Shown here: positions 12,093 to 23,800 of the stretch, piece by piece
Layout of the letters: every line of letters begins with the position of its first letter
Position numbering within the stretch: position 1 is the first letter of the stretch
Assembly (NCBI GenBank): GCA_033961575.1
Contig: CM066738.1
Coordinates: 72,091,478 to 72,155,477, forward strand
DNA length: 64,000 bases
Direction of reading: 5' to 3'
From: Aselliscus stoliczkanus
Taxonomy: Eukaryota > Chordata > Mammalia > Chiroptera > Hipposideridae
Notes under the pieces: generated by a model
What the model was told of the DNA's origin: nothing
What the model saw: the letters and a program-made list of their open reading frames with translations, nothing else
Database searches by the model: none
Translations under genes and position numbers: made by a program

Positions 12093-13383
12093 AAAAAAGG
12101 CTCCCTGTCCCCTTTAATCTGCAGACCACTTGTTCAGCTATAGAGAGTCCCTGGGTGACTCAGCACCAGCTGTGCTTGGGGGAAGGGCCCAATGCACCGT
12201 GCCTCAGCCTCCCTCTCAGGCATGCCATGAGCTTCCCGCAATTAGCTGCTGTGTGCTCTGGGGCTGTGCTCACCACCAAAGATCCTCTCATGTTGCTACG
12301 GGGTGTCCATTGCTGCAAAAACCCTCTGTGGACTGCGGAGGTAGTGGCTAGGCACCAGGGGCTCAGGGTGCCCTCAGCAATGCAGCTCTAGGTGGGCAAG
12401 GCAGACACCCCCAAGGCACCATGGGGTGTGGTCAGTGTCCCCACCAAGGAATGCACCGGCTGGATCACACAGGTGCACAGCTCCCGGCCCAACATTCCCA
12501 GGAAAACTCCCCGTCTCACCCTGTCCCAATCAGCTGCTTGCAGATCAGGCAGAGCAACCTGACATCCAGTCTCCTCCCTGGAAACTCTGCACACACAGTG
12601 TGGAGAGTGGGGACCCAAGGCAGCTCGCCCACCAGCATCTCAATGAGCAGCTTGTTGAAGCTGGAGCGCACCTGCCAGGCACTACCTGGCTATGCATGCA
12701 TGCTCACACATGCACTCCTGCGCCAATTTCACCAGACCAATACTGACTGGGACCTGACCCTCTGTGGGAGAGCCCAACTGTGAAAAAATAGTGCCCCCTT
12801 GTACAATACTCGTGTGCAAGTTCCACACAGGGGGAATAATGGTCCCAAAACCTCCAGTTCCCAGGCTAAAGGTGCTCAGTTCAGTCCTTCCCTGTAGGCT
12901 CCTGGGCCCCTACTCATGCAGCCACTCCCTCCACCAAGGGATCAGGTGAGTGCTCACCAGCGAGCGAGTCCATGTGCTGGTTCAACAGGAGGGCAACTGG
13001 TTCTCTAGCCACCCTCTGCCTCACTGAGTTGAGCAAAGAGAGTCCTCACTAATTTCTACTGCCAGCAATCATAGAACTCCTCTTTCTGGCAAAGTAACTC
13101 TGGGCTGGTGAGCTCGGTGTGGGGCTGGAGGGTCTCTTCTCCAACCAAAGGAGCCTCCCCACTGCTGAGGTGTCCCTCACGGGGCTTGCCCTCTCTGATC
13201 TCCGCCCCTCCTCCAAGACTCCATGTGGCCTCGTCTATAAGTCCTTCATTTAGAGTTTCTGTTCATCTAGTGTTCCGGGTACTTCCAAGGTTGAATGTTG
13301 TATAAATGATTTGTAATTTTGATGTGATCTTGGGAGGCAGTTGGTATAGCATCCATCTATTCTTCCATCTTACCGAAGTCTCT

Positions 13384-13760
13384 GTGGAGCATTTCTGAAT
13401 CATGAAGTTCTTGCTTCAGAGTTCACACTTGAATTTTCAGTTCAAATACTGTTCAAACAGTTGTTCAACCTTCAAAGATTACATAAAGACCAGTATCTGA
13501 TAATTTTTTAAAGAATTGTTACTCTGTTAACTGCCTTAAAATTTTCTGTTTCTCCAGAAAGATTTCAGGATTTCAAATAAGTTTGTGTTCAGTTCATTTA
13601 ACTGAATAGACAACTTGACATCACTGAGTAGGTTTTCTTTGAATAGTCAAAGAATAGGTTTGTTTATGAACCGTCTCTCCTTGGTTTGGTGCAGGATAGC
13701 TCTAGTGTTTATCTGTCTTAACATGGTGTAGAGCATGGAGAGGGGTAGATGGTGATTCTA
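13384..13760. other. Intergenic, nothing recognised
   Basis: Unique-looking AT-rich sequence between the L1 5' end and the next SINE. Confidence 0.4.
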
Positions 13761-13773
13761 AAGACTCTAACAA

Positions 13774-14253
13774 GGGCCAGCTGAGTGGCGGATTGGTTAA
13801 GAGCTGGCTTGGGCTGTCAGCGACCCGGGTTCGGATCCCACATATGAGGCCCAGTGACACTACTCTCTACAGCTAAGATGGTGAACAACAGCTCCACCTG
13901 GAGCTGGGCTGTTGTGAGTCCCCGGGGATGGCATAGCTGCAGCCCCTGCTGCAATGGGCTGCCATAGGCTACAGTGAGTGGTCAGCAGCCAGCGTGAGTG
14001 GCTGGCAGCCAGCGTGAGCTGCCAATAGCCGCCATGAGCGGCCATCTAGAGGCCGGCAAGCGACTGTCTCACCTGAGAAGAGCGCAATGACGATACCAAC
14101 ATGGGCCAGTGAAGTAATGTCCTCCACAACTAGACTGAAGAACAGAAAAGGACAGCAACTTGTCTGTTCCCCTTCCCTGGTTCCCCAACGCTGTTCCCCT
14201 CCCCCCAATTCCCCCCAATTCCCCCAATTCCCCAATAAAAAAACAAAAAAAAA
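13774..14253 (+). mobile_element. Long tRNA-SINE (about 480 bp)
   Basis: The head GGGCCAGCTGAGTGGCGGA is followed by a B box GGGTTCGGATCCC, a GTGACACT block, a middle of repeated AGTGAGTGGCCAGCAGCCAGC-like units, and a C-rich tail CCCCAATTCCCCAATAAAA. The target duplication AAGACTCTAACAA is exact (13761-13773 and 14254-14266). Confidence 0.9.
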
Positions 14254-14916
14254 AAGACTCTAACAAAAGCACAGTGCAAGTACACTGTACTATTAGATTA
14301 CTGAAATCCTAGTGCATTCTTTGAGTTGAATAATTCTAACTATTCATTACCTGGCCTGTGTGCTAGAACTTATCCAACCTGTGCACTACCATGAACTTAG
14401 TTTGGTGTAAATTGCTCCTTATCCCTTGTTGGTGAAGAAAATAACATAGGAGCGGAACTATTTGCATCTATGTGTGCTTCTTAATGTTGGCATCACTCAC
14501 TTCTTCCCCTTTCCTATTTTGGAGGCTCTGAAATGGATCTTCTAATTTATAAGTGTCAAATATATTTTTTTATTAGATTGTGCTTATGATGAGGTAATCT
14601 CTAATGCATATCTGATGTGCTATGGACACATTTATAGTCTCACACTTGGAGGCATGATCTAATGATAATAATGTAACATGAATCTTTGTGGTTGGTAAAA
14701 TTTAAGATTTTACTTTTATTGAAATAGGTATCTTTTTTATTTTAGCACATGATAGCTAAGTGTTTGAGTAAAGAAATATGATTTTTAGATGTAACAACAA
14801 ACGAGAATATTTATTGCTGCATATTGTATGTCAATTATTTACAGAATTTGCGCTTCTATGTTTCTGCCAACTAAAATGAAAGGACAACACATCTGATTTT
14901 TAAAATTCACAATCAC

Positions 14917-14944
14917 ACGTGTGTGTGTGTGTGTGTGTGTGTGT
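14917..14944 (+). repeat. (GT)n microsatellite
   Basis: About 14 GT dinucleotides, nearly pure. Confidence 0.95.
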
Positions 14945-15430
14945 ATTGTTTTGCTATGTAAACTCTCCTTATTGATTACTTCCTTAAGCAACTTGTGGTG
15001 GCAAGTATTTAAATATGGCTCTGTACTTGTGAAGATATGCATTCATATGGTGTACAGCTTGTTATTTCAATGGTGTATAGCTTGGTATTTCGTACATTTT
15101 TGGGATATTGTTGGTATACTTTGTAGAAAAAAAAATATTCAGCCCAGATCATGCCAAGATTATAGGAGAGGGAGGAGACTTGGAAGATAGGTAGAGGATA
15201 TACAGAAAGAGAAAAGGACAAGAAGAGCAAGAGAATGGAAAGTTGGTCCATAAAGGATGTGCCACTTCTTCAGTAAAGTATGCAAAAATCAAACAGTGCA
15301 CAGTGTAATTTCTTCCTTGTGAAAACTAGCAAGGGGTTGGAGCACTAGCTCCTAGTTGACTGGGGTATGAAATAGAAGCAACACACTTGTAACCCAGGTG
15401 AGCTCTGAGTTATACTTTCTCCTCGAACAG

Positions 15431-15550
15431 GCCAGCTATTCTCAAATATTAGTTTTACCCATTAGTCCTCTCTGAGATTCTGATTCAGTAAGTTCTATAT
15501 ACAGCATACAGAAGCATTTATAACAAGCTCCTAGGCTGATTTTAATAGGG
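15431..15550 (+). mobile_element. MER5-like hAT relic
   Basis: GAGATTCTGATTCAGTAAGTTC followed by AGCATTTATAACAAGCTCCTAGGCTGATTTTA resembles MER5A/B, a short non-autonomous hAT-Charlie element. It is diverged and lacks clear ends. Confidence 0.6.
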
Positions 15551-17435
15551 GTGGTCTGAATTAGGGGAAAATTGCCCTATGTTATCATCTTCTGGGAAGT
15601 AGTACTTCTGAGAGAAGAGTTCAACAGAGTTATGCAGCCAGGTTATGCTCAGTCATAGAGTGTATATCATGGGGCCACTAAAGAAATGCTTCTAACCCAT
15701 TGGCTTTGTAAGTTAGGAGATTCCTGGACTGAGTTTCAAAGGACAAGAATGCAATCAAGGTAAAAATGATGGCTAGAAAGATGTAGCAGGCATTGTATCC
15801 AATGAACAAAGACACAGAGGTGACAAACATGTGTGTTTAGGACTGATCTCTAGAGAGTCAAGTAGGAAGCAAATTGTAAGATGAGATGGGAGTTAGTCAA
15901 GGTCCCAACAGGGACCCTGGGCTTCTATAGAGTTAGGATGTGGGGGCAGGAAGCAATGGATATCAAAGTGGATTCACATTTTAGTTAGATCCCTAGTGAC
16001 TGCAAAGGGAGATGAACACAAGGACAAGAAGATTGTAAAACTACATCAAATCATTAAGAGTTCTAGAAACAAAGCAGGAAACAGTGGTTTGAAATTTTGG
16101 GGTTAAATGTTTTCACTGTAACAATTTGTATTTCATGGGGACTTGGACAAAACCATCATTGAAGAAATGTAGAAAGAGTGAAAATTTGTCTTCTCAGTTA
16201 GAGGTATTGTGCATAGTACCTAATACCTAGTTGGTGTTCAAGATGACCCACCAAATTTGGCTACACAAGCATAAATGTCTCAAATTCCAAAAAGACAACA
16301 CAAATGGGGTCTCGAATGTTTGCTTGGGGTTTGTACTAGCTCAGTTTCATTTCTTCTTTGATACTTATTCATACTGTAAAATCAAACCATCAGAAAGCAT
16401 GACAACCTCATTCAAATCACTTGCATTTACGTTACCAAAGTGGAGCTGGGGACAGTAATGAAGGACAAAAAAACGTACCATTGCAGACCTATCATCACAT
16501 CAAAGTCTAAAAAAGCATTTCTCCTTTACTTTAAAAATGTAATCTTTGTGACAAGAGGAAGCTTGTCTGCCACATAATAGGCACTTAGTAATAATTATTA
16601 AATGGATGAAGTAGTATCCCTAGAAAACGCTGTGTGAAGAATAGATGTGGCCCTGGAGCTTCAACACTGCCTCTATTGCAAAGTGCTCTGGAAGGCATAA
16701 TTTTTCTCTGAATTAAAGGTTTTTTGGTTTGTTTGTTTGTTTGTTTGTTTTTTGTCAAATATATGTCCTGACGATACTTAATGGTTGATTTCTAGTGGTT
16801 CTTGTTGCTTTTTAAACATTTGAGAACCGATTCTAATGAAGGCTGCTTAGAATCTGATGGTGATGACTATAGTGTTATTTAAGGCCAAGCGCAAATATGA
16901 GAGCCTGAATGGGTGAAAGGGCAGACGGTGGGAATTTTAAAAGTGCCAACATTCCTTTAGTTCGGTAAAACTGAGCTGATGTAACATACAGTACTCATTG
17001 ACTTGCAACCCGTTGCTGGCAAAGATATGGTTTGGGGAGCATAGATTGTGGCTGAGGTATTGCAAGAATCCGAACTACAGAGAAACTGGAAGATTCAGGG
17101 ATAATGCCAAATTTCTCTTACCACAGGCCATTTTCTCAGGAGGAAAAAGTACTGTGTTATATACAATTATCCTCTTCATGCTGGTGTTTGTTGTGTACAC
17201 CGTGACGAAACTTACTCTTCGAAATGGTGACTCGAGAATCACATAAGTGGGGGGACGGGTGGTGGGAACAGGAGAGAAGTTGGCAACAGGATGGAACAGT
17301 CATAAATGCATTTCTCTTCCAAATCAGCTCTTCGATTAAGCCACCAAAAGCGGAGAGACTGTCGCCTTGACCTACTCCTGGACTTCTGGGGTTTGGAAAC
17401 GTCAGTTTCCCTCTGCCCTTCGGTACTCTGTCAAA

Positions 17436-17600
17436 AAAGATTGCAGAGTGCCACCCTGGGATTCCGGCTTTTGTCCCTTCCGGTTCCCTATTGGCTGGGA
17501 CTACCTGGGTCCCGCCTCCTTTCCTGGCCGGTTTATGAGTCACGCCCTGACGTCCCCGCGGCTATAAAAGGCCAGGCTGGAGCCCGTCCCGCTTAGGAGC
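17436..17600 (+). promoter_or_regulatory. CABYR: CABYR core promoter
   Basis: In order: an inverted CCAAT box (ATTGG, 17490-17494), an AP-1-type TGAGTCA (17536-17542), a CRE-type TGACGTC (17548-17554) and a TATA box CTATAAAAG (17562-17570). Transcription would then start near 17595, in a GC-rich stretch. CREs bound by CREM-tau are a common feature of post-meiotic testis promoters, which would suit the testis-restricted expression known for CABYR. The link to CREM is inference. Confidence 0.7.
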
Positions 17601-17766
17601 CGCCAGCAAGGAGGCAACGAGGAAGCCCGTAGAACGTAGCAGGAAAGGAGGTGGGGCGAGTCCCTGCTGCACCGAGAAGCCGTTAGGACCGTTACTCAGT
17701 GTCGGAGAAGGCAGAGGGCCACCAGGGTGGGAGTTGGGGACCCTTAGGAAGGGGCCGGTCACACCG
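17595..17766 (+). other. CABYR: CABYR exon 1 (5'UTR, predicted)
   Basis: GC-rich non-coding exon from about 30 bp after the TATA box to a consensus splice donor (CACACCG|GTGAGT at 17767). It has no ATG open into exon 2. The 5' boundary is estimated from the TATA spacing. Confidence 0.6.
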
Positions 17767-18110
17767 GTGAGTGTGGCCGGGGCCTGGCGGACCGGCTACT
17801 GGCTCTCCCGGACTAGTTGACAGGGAGTCAGGATCCCCGCTCTCCCACATCTCACTGCCCCTCTCCATCAAGAACACAATAGGGCAAAACCAGCCCAGTC
17901 CCAGCGGGGCCCACAGAGCCGGGCTTAGGTCTTTAGGGAGGGGACAGTGTGTGCCTGTAACGGTTTGAGTGGCTCCGAAGCCCCCACTCTCGAATCCTCA
18001 GCCAAAGGCACAGCTTCCCAGGAGAGAGCTACCCTGTGGCAGTGGGCAAAGGAAGTTCACAGTTTAGCGTGGGAATTTTTAGTTTTGTTAGTTTTTGACA
18101 AACGTTCTTT

Positions 18111-18696
18111 TTTTTTTTTAAAGATTTTTTATTGGGAATTAGGGGAGGGGGACAGCGTTGGGGACTTGAGAAAGCAGAACAGACAAGTTGCTGTCTTTTT
18201 GTTCTTCAACCTAGTTGTGGAGGATGTTGCTTCACTGGCCCATGTTGGTATCATCATTGCACTCTTCCTGGTTGAGGCAGATTGGTCACTGGCCTCTGGA
18301 TGGTCGATCACCACGGCTATTGGCAGATCACGCTGCCTGCCGGCCACTCACTGTAGCCTATGGCAGCCCACTGCAGCAGGGGCTGCAGCCCACACTGTAG
18401 CTGGGACTCTCAGCCCAGCTCCAGGTGGAGCTGTTGTTAGCAGTAGAGGGCAGTGTCACTGGCCTTCATATGTGGGATCTGAACCAGGGTCGCTGGCGTC
18501 CCAAGCCAGCTCAACCAATGAGCCACTCGGCTGGCCCAAATTTTATTTTTTAATTTTTTTTTAAGCTGAGCCATTCTGCCACCTGTTGGCAGCTCAACAG
18601 CAGCTCAGCTCAGGCTGGCATCGAACTGCTATTCTTGCTGAGCTCAGCTTGCACTCTTGAGCAAGCTCTTAACCAAGTGAGCCACTCAGCCAGCCC
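18111..18696 (-). mobile_element. Composite of two SINEs in one target site
   Basis: A long SINE (18111-18537) and a short monomer SINE (about 18543-18696) lie in tandem on the - strand, between one pair of repeats: TTGACAAACGTTCTTT (18095-18110) and TTGACAAACATTCTTT (18697-18712). No target copy lies between the two. Either the long one landed in the A tail of the short one or a dimer moved as a unit. It lies in CABYR intron 1. A 205-aa frame across it is spurious. Confidence 0.85.
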
Positions 18697-18805
18697 TTGA
18701 CAAACATTCTTTAAAGAACAGATGTGGGAACAGTTATTCCAACAGTCTTCCTTGTCTGTATTGTGACTAGCCCTTGATGTAGCTAGGCTTGGTGTCACAG
18801 TATTT

Positions 18806-18955
18806 CTCAACTTGCTCAGCACAATTCCTTGTATAGGATTGTGTTGTAGGGCGCTCAGCACCCCTGATCCTGGGCACTAAATGGCCCCACATGTTCACAG
18901 TGTGTGGTGGGCTGGGAGCGCCACATACCGCTTGGGTTGAGAAAGATTAGGATCA
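18806..18955 (+). mobile_element. MER20-like hAT relic (weak)
   Basis: It starts TTTCTCAACTTGCTCAGCAC and ends TTGAGAAAGAT with a GTTGTAGGGCGCTCAGCA core, resembling MER20 ends and centre. It is heavily diverged and lies in CABYR intron 1. Confidence 0.45.
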
Positions 18956-20705
18956 CTGCATGACTGCTTGCCCATAGTTTGTAGCACCAACTGCTAACTG
19001 CCTGCAGAAAGCGTGTTTTGTTAGTAGCTGCTATGTGGCTACCGATAAGCCACTTTCATGAACTGTGTACTCACACTGGGGTGCAAGGAGAGTCCTTTTT
19101 AAAAATTTATGTATGTACTAAATACATATATATGTATGTATGTATTTATATGTAGTATATAATTACTTCCTATGTCCCTTAATATTTAGCATGTGGACTG
19201 CCAAACCTGCACACATTTTTTGTTGTTGTTTTTCACAAATGTTTTTTTTTAAAGATGGTTTAATTCACTACTGCTCCTTTTGAATGATACTCTGATAGTA
19301 TCATTTCCTTAAGGGATTCAATACACTTAATTATATTCTCAAAGGATTTGCCTTGGCCAATCCAGCTTCATGTTTTTCTGACCTTTGGGAAGATGAAATG
19401 TGCTTCCAAATATTCAGCATTTTGCTATGACACATTAATTGCTTTTTGTTAGAGGTTGTATAATGCTCTAACTAAACTGCCTCTTAGCTCCATGAAACTT
19501 GTTACCCTATTTACTGTAGGGTTGTTATGGAGGACATGGTGCATTATATCACACACTATTCTCTTCTATATGAGGACCCACAGGAGAAATTTCTCCTGGG
19601 TCTCAGTACCTAGAATAGCTGTGATTCTCCTAAGCTACTGATTTGGTTTTTATCTCAGAAAACTGAATCACTTAACCACCTGTTTCCTTTCTTGTGAGGG
19701 CTGCTTGGTAGCTCAGGGACTGATGTGACACCCCATCTCTTTTCAAAATGTAGGACCTGGGGCTTGTATGGCAATACGAACCTTCCCTGTAGCTTCATCC
19801 TATTTTTCCTACCATAATATTTCCTTTATCACTGGACTGATTTCCTTCAACATTTAATTTTGTTCTTTACATGTATTTATAAGCCGGCTTAAACCTTTTT
19901 TAGTACAAAACAGCACACACACACACAGTTTAGGGTAGCAACCTCTGCAACAATGAGAATTACAGGTTGTACTATACAGGACCCATGGTACCACTTAAGA
20001 TCCAGAAAAGCAGGAGAAGGGAGAAACAGCAGAAAACGAAGGCGGAGGTTAAGGGAAGATAGGAGAAAAGAAAGTGGTGTGCATGGTGGTGGGTGGTACA
20101 ATACCACATGAAACTTATATACCTATTCTGATTAATGTTTAAAAAATTAAATTTAAAGCTAAAATTTCTATTTAGATGATCGATCTGTCCATGGGTATAT
20201 TTAGAAAAAGGAATGCAAACGACATTTTCTTGTAGAAACCCCACTTTTTAATTGTATTAGATGAATGTACAGAAAAGTCAGTGCCCATGTGGTTTGGAGG
20301 GATATTGTTTGGAAACAGATAAATGAGCTTAATTTATTTTTCTTGAAATTTTCCCGCACAAAATATTTATAGAATTTTGCATAAACAGTTTTATTTGGTT
20401 GGTTGGTTGGTATTTTTGTTCTCTGTTTTTTAATATTATCCTGGATTTTCTGGAAGGGCTTTTCCAGTAAATTTCTTTAATAATACTAGTTTTCTTGCCT
20501 GCACATACAAAGCTATTGGTAATGTCAATTTTTTTAAACTACTGTTAAGAATTAGCCCATTTTACTACAATAAATACTGAGAGATTAGAACTAAAGCTAA
20601 TAAGTTTAATAGGAGATAGATTTGTTCTTAGAAACTATAGTTAACTCATAAATATTTTAATAAAAAATACACTATTTATGAGACTTTTGCTTTTTTTTAT
20701 TATAG
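18956..20705. other. CABYR intron 1, remainder
   Basis: AT-rich intron. It contains a (TATG)n-like run near 19120-19155 and ends with a pyrimidine tract and acceptor AG (20704-20705). No other element recognised. Confidence 0.45.
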
Positions 20706-20878
20706 TTGAGATTACAGACATCTGCCGAAAATGATTTCTTCAAACCCCCAAATTGTCGTACCTTATGGCCTCAAAACCCTGCTCAACGGAGTTAGCAAAG
20801 CCATCCTCAAAACCTGTCCGCAAAACATCACCCAGTTTGCAGCAGTTTATTTTAAAGAGCTTAGTCTCTTTAGAGAAG
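20706..20878 (+). CDS. CABYR: CABYR exon 2: start codon and RII-like domain
   Basis: The acceptor TATTATAG ends at 20705. The exon has 25 nt of 5'UTR, then ATG at 20731 (context GAAAATGA). It encodes 49 residues plus one base: [20 protein letters not shown] at the start and FAAVYFKEL near the end. This is the PKA regulatory-subunit-like docking fold that binds AKAP amphipathic helices. The donor is GAAG|GTTTGT at 20879. Confidence 0.92.
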
Positions 20879-23800
20879 GTTTGTTATTGCTTTAGGTTGT
20901 ATATTTGTTGCTCTGGAAAAGAAAGCATTTAAGTTGTTTTTTCCTGTTTTGATTTCCTGTATTTATTCCTTCAGGGAATGCTTGTCTGGATATAAAAGAT
21001 CTGGTTAAGCAATTTTATCAGATTAAAGGTAAGTACCACAATCAGTAATAGTATAAGAATACTAGTTATAAACTATTACATCAACAGCATACATCAAACT
21101 TAAGAGAGATGCCCACAAATATTTTCTGTTTAATCACACCATTTATGTTTAAGTAATAAAACTGATGCTTCATTTTTATTATTGAAACAGGTGTTTTTTT
21201 TAAATCTGGGGACCGATATTTTGGAGGACTCTAAATCTTAAAAAGGCAAAAAAAGGACACATCTATTGCAAACCATTTAGTAAATTGAGACCAAGAACAG
21301 CGTTTGTAAAACTGTAATTCAAGACCTTTCCAATATGCCCTTTCTTTAGGGAAGTACAGTGAACTTGAAGAGAATTAGATTTTATAGTAATAAAGACTAA
21401 AGTATAATGAAATTCATTTCTTAGGAAAGTTGTATAAATTCTCACCTTAGATGATTTTTTATAAAGAAGTTTACCACCCTTTTTTTCTCTCCCCATGATG
21501 GTTTAACTGCAGTCCAGGTTGGAGGACAGGAAGTCAATTAGGTGGCCCTGACTGCCTATTCTGTATGTCTTTCGATGTAGTAAAGAGATAAGTTTTTCAC
21601 AGAAACTGGTCCCTTCTAGCCTCTTTGACATAGGGCTGCATACCTGCTTAGAAAAATAGTTGTGTTTTATGTGTATATATGTAAATGTCTATCTTATGCA
21701 AAGGAGACAGCGTGAAACTGAGTGGACAGAGAGGAGCAATGAAAAAGGCAGAGGGGAAGAAATGAGAAAGGCAAAGTGCACGTGATGAAAATTTGGGAAG
21801 ATCACTATAAACAAAAGAGTACAATTGGTCATATCCCAAAGACAACTTTTCCACTTTGTGATGTTAATAGATAACATAGCCAAGATAGGGAGAAATCAGA
21901 AGTAAGACTTAGGAAAATTTACCCACCATTCAATTTGCAAGTAGACTAAAGTATGTGGACTTTGCTCCAGCTAGGTTAATGTCTTTGACTCTAAGGGTTC
22001 AAAATTAACATATTGAGGTCATAGAGCAGCCATACTTTCAATACTGATGTTTTTCTCCTCTAGGTACTACAGATGTCAAGAAAATTGACATAGTGGACAG
22101 ATAATCCTAAAAATCAGCTAACAGTGTGGCTGTAGACGGAAATTGCTCTTTAGACAGCAGACTAGAAATGAACATTGCTTGTTGAGTTTAGCGAGCAGAT
22201 GGGAAGGTAACATGAAGGGATCACCAGAAAATATAGAGCTCAGTGTTACTGTTTAATATCAGTTTGGCTCACTTGTCTGTCTGTCTTTTATTGTAATCCC
22301 AAATGGACAAACAGGATCCATTAACTCAGGTCCTACCATAGAGATGCCATCAGTCCATCCAATCTAGGAAAGCATCACTATGTTGTCTGCTTATCTGGGG
22401 ATAAGCAGACACCATAAGGTTTCCACTTGGTACAGAGCATTTCCTCCCGAGTGACATCCTCCTACCCATTGACTGGTTTAATTCCACTACTGCTATTCCT
22501 GTAGGAGCTGAGGGTAAATTTGGCTGCATGGTTGTTCAGTTCTCTACAATAAAAATGTAGGTATAACAGGTGGCATCTTCTCCTACCTCTAAGCAGAATT
22601 TATGTGGACCCCAGTATTAAATATGGATGGTGGCACTTATAATACCCTACATGCTCTAATTGGTGCTGAGGACTGTGGCCCTCCCAGGCTTTTGATGATT
22701 CACAATATGGGGAAGTTAACCATTCTTTGAGGACTGAGTCAAGTGACCCTTATTCTAGTCTTTCAGTCTCTTCAGCATGAGGCTATATCTAAAGTTAACA
22801 TGAGGTATTAGAACTTGGTGATGTGGGCAAGAGCTAACTGCTATCCTGTGAGCACTGGTCCTCACTCATCTCCCAGATATCAGATGTGAGCATGAGAGCC
22901 ATGTGTTGCATAAGACTGTTCAGTGGGATGCAGTATCCTCCAAAGTCATTCCCAACTGGTTACTTTGCTGCCTAGCAGAATTACAACCAAGCTGCCCATA
23001 TACATGGAGATAAATGCATCCTTGCACATATCAGTTGTTTGATGTGAACACTTCATCCTGAGATTTTTCTTAGAAGGAGCCCCATTCTTGGTAGGCCTCA
23101 CCAAGTACCTTTCCATCTTCCCAGTACCTTTAACATTTCAAGCAGAAACAGGTGATGGAGGCGGTAGGAGGAAAAGAAACAGATGTGAGAGCAAAATTTT
23201 CTCACTTTTCTGTTGTTTCTCATCTTTCCCCCCCATTTTCCAGAGCCTAGGATCTTTAAGATGGTCCCCGGCTCTATCTAAGCCTTCATTGTGGCATGTC
23301 ACCCACATATGTCCATTTCTAAAACAGCTCATGCAGTGACACACACTCCTGGGTCCTCTTGTTTTTCTGCAATTTGATTAATCAGATTGCACAACCATAT
23401 GAATCAATGAAGGCTCCCCTATTTCTCAGTCTTTTCAGGAGAATTTCTTCATTATCCAAGTAAATCATTCTTTGGGGGAATTTTAGAAACTCAGGCAATA
23501 TTTTAAGGCAAAAGAGTTGTCTCTTAATTTCCACCAATTAGTAGATGCTAGGAAAAGAAGGAAAAAGGGAATGATATTTCTTGAGTACCTGTTTTGTCCT
23601 AGGCCCTTACAATATATTATGTTAATCAGGACAACTTTATAAGATAGGGGACATTGTTGCAATTTCACTCAAGAGAAATCTGATGCTGAGCATTATTAAA
23701 TAACTTGCAAGCTTCTAAATATTAAGTAATTGGCAGAGTTAGGATCTAAACTTAGATCTTTCTCCCTAGAAGCATAACTCATGCTCTTTCCACAATAGAG

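Larger units (their letters stand above)
9702..13383 (-). mobile_element. L1 fragment: long 5'UTR plus ORF1 only
   Basis: On the - strand this has a complete-looking 5' end (CTTCGGTAAGATGG type, at 13383), a long 5'UTR of about 2.7 kb including an A-rich block at 11760-12090, and ORF1 (start at 10620). It then stops abruptly inside the ORF1 C-terminus at 9702, with no ORF2 and no poly(A). Losing the 3' rather than the 5' end is unusual for L1 and suggests a later deletion joining it to the LTR-like block. ORF1 is broken by a SINE at 10294 and by an internal deletion near 9966-10080. Confidence 0.75.
14267..17440. other. CABYR upstream region
   Basis: Mostly unique sequence upstream of the CABYR promoter. 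It contains a (GT)n run at about 14917-14944, a MER5-like fragment (15431-15550), and a segment near 16555-16615 resembling the 3' end of an old L2/MIR (GGCACTTAGTAATAATTA). A (GTTT)n run lies at 16722-16752. I recognise no exon. Confidence 0.4.

Noticed and set aside
11716..12129. Phe/Leu-rich frame of 137 aa resembling a membrane protein
   Set aside because: Translation of the complement of an A-rich L1 5'UTR block. Composition artefact.
17947..18564. 205-aa open frame in CABYR intron 1
   Set aside because: Most of it is reversed SINE sequence. No homology and no splice support.
22058..22105. Possible extra CABYR exon after CTCCTCTAG (22063)
   Set aside because: It has an acceptor-like sequence, but the downstream frame ends within 14 codons and no good donor follows in phase. 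No known CABYR segment matches.
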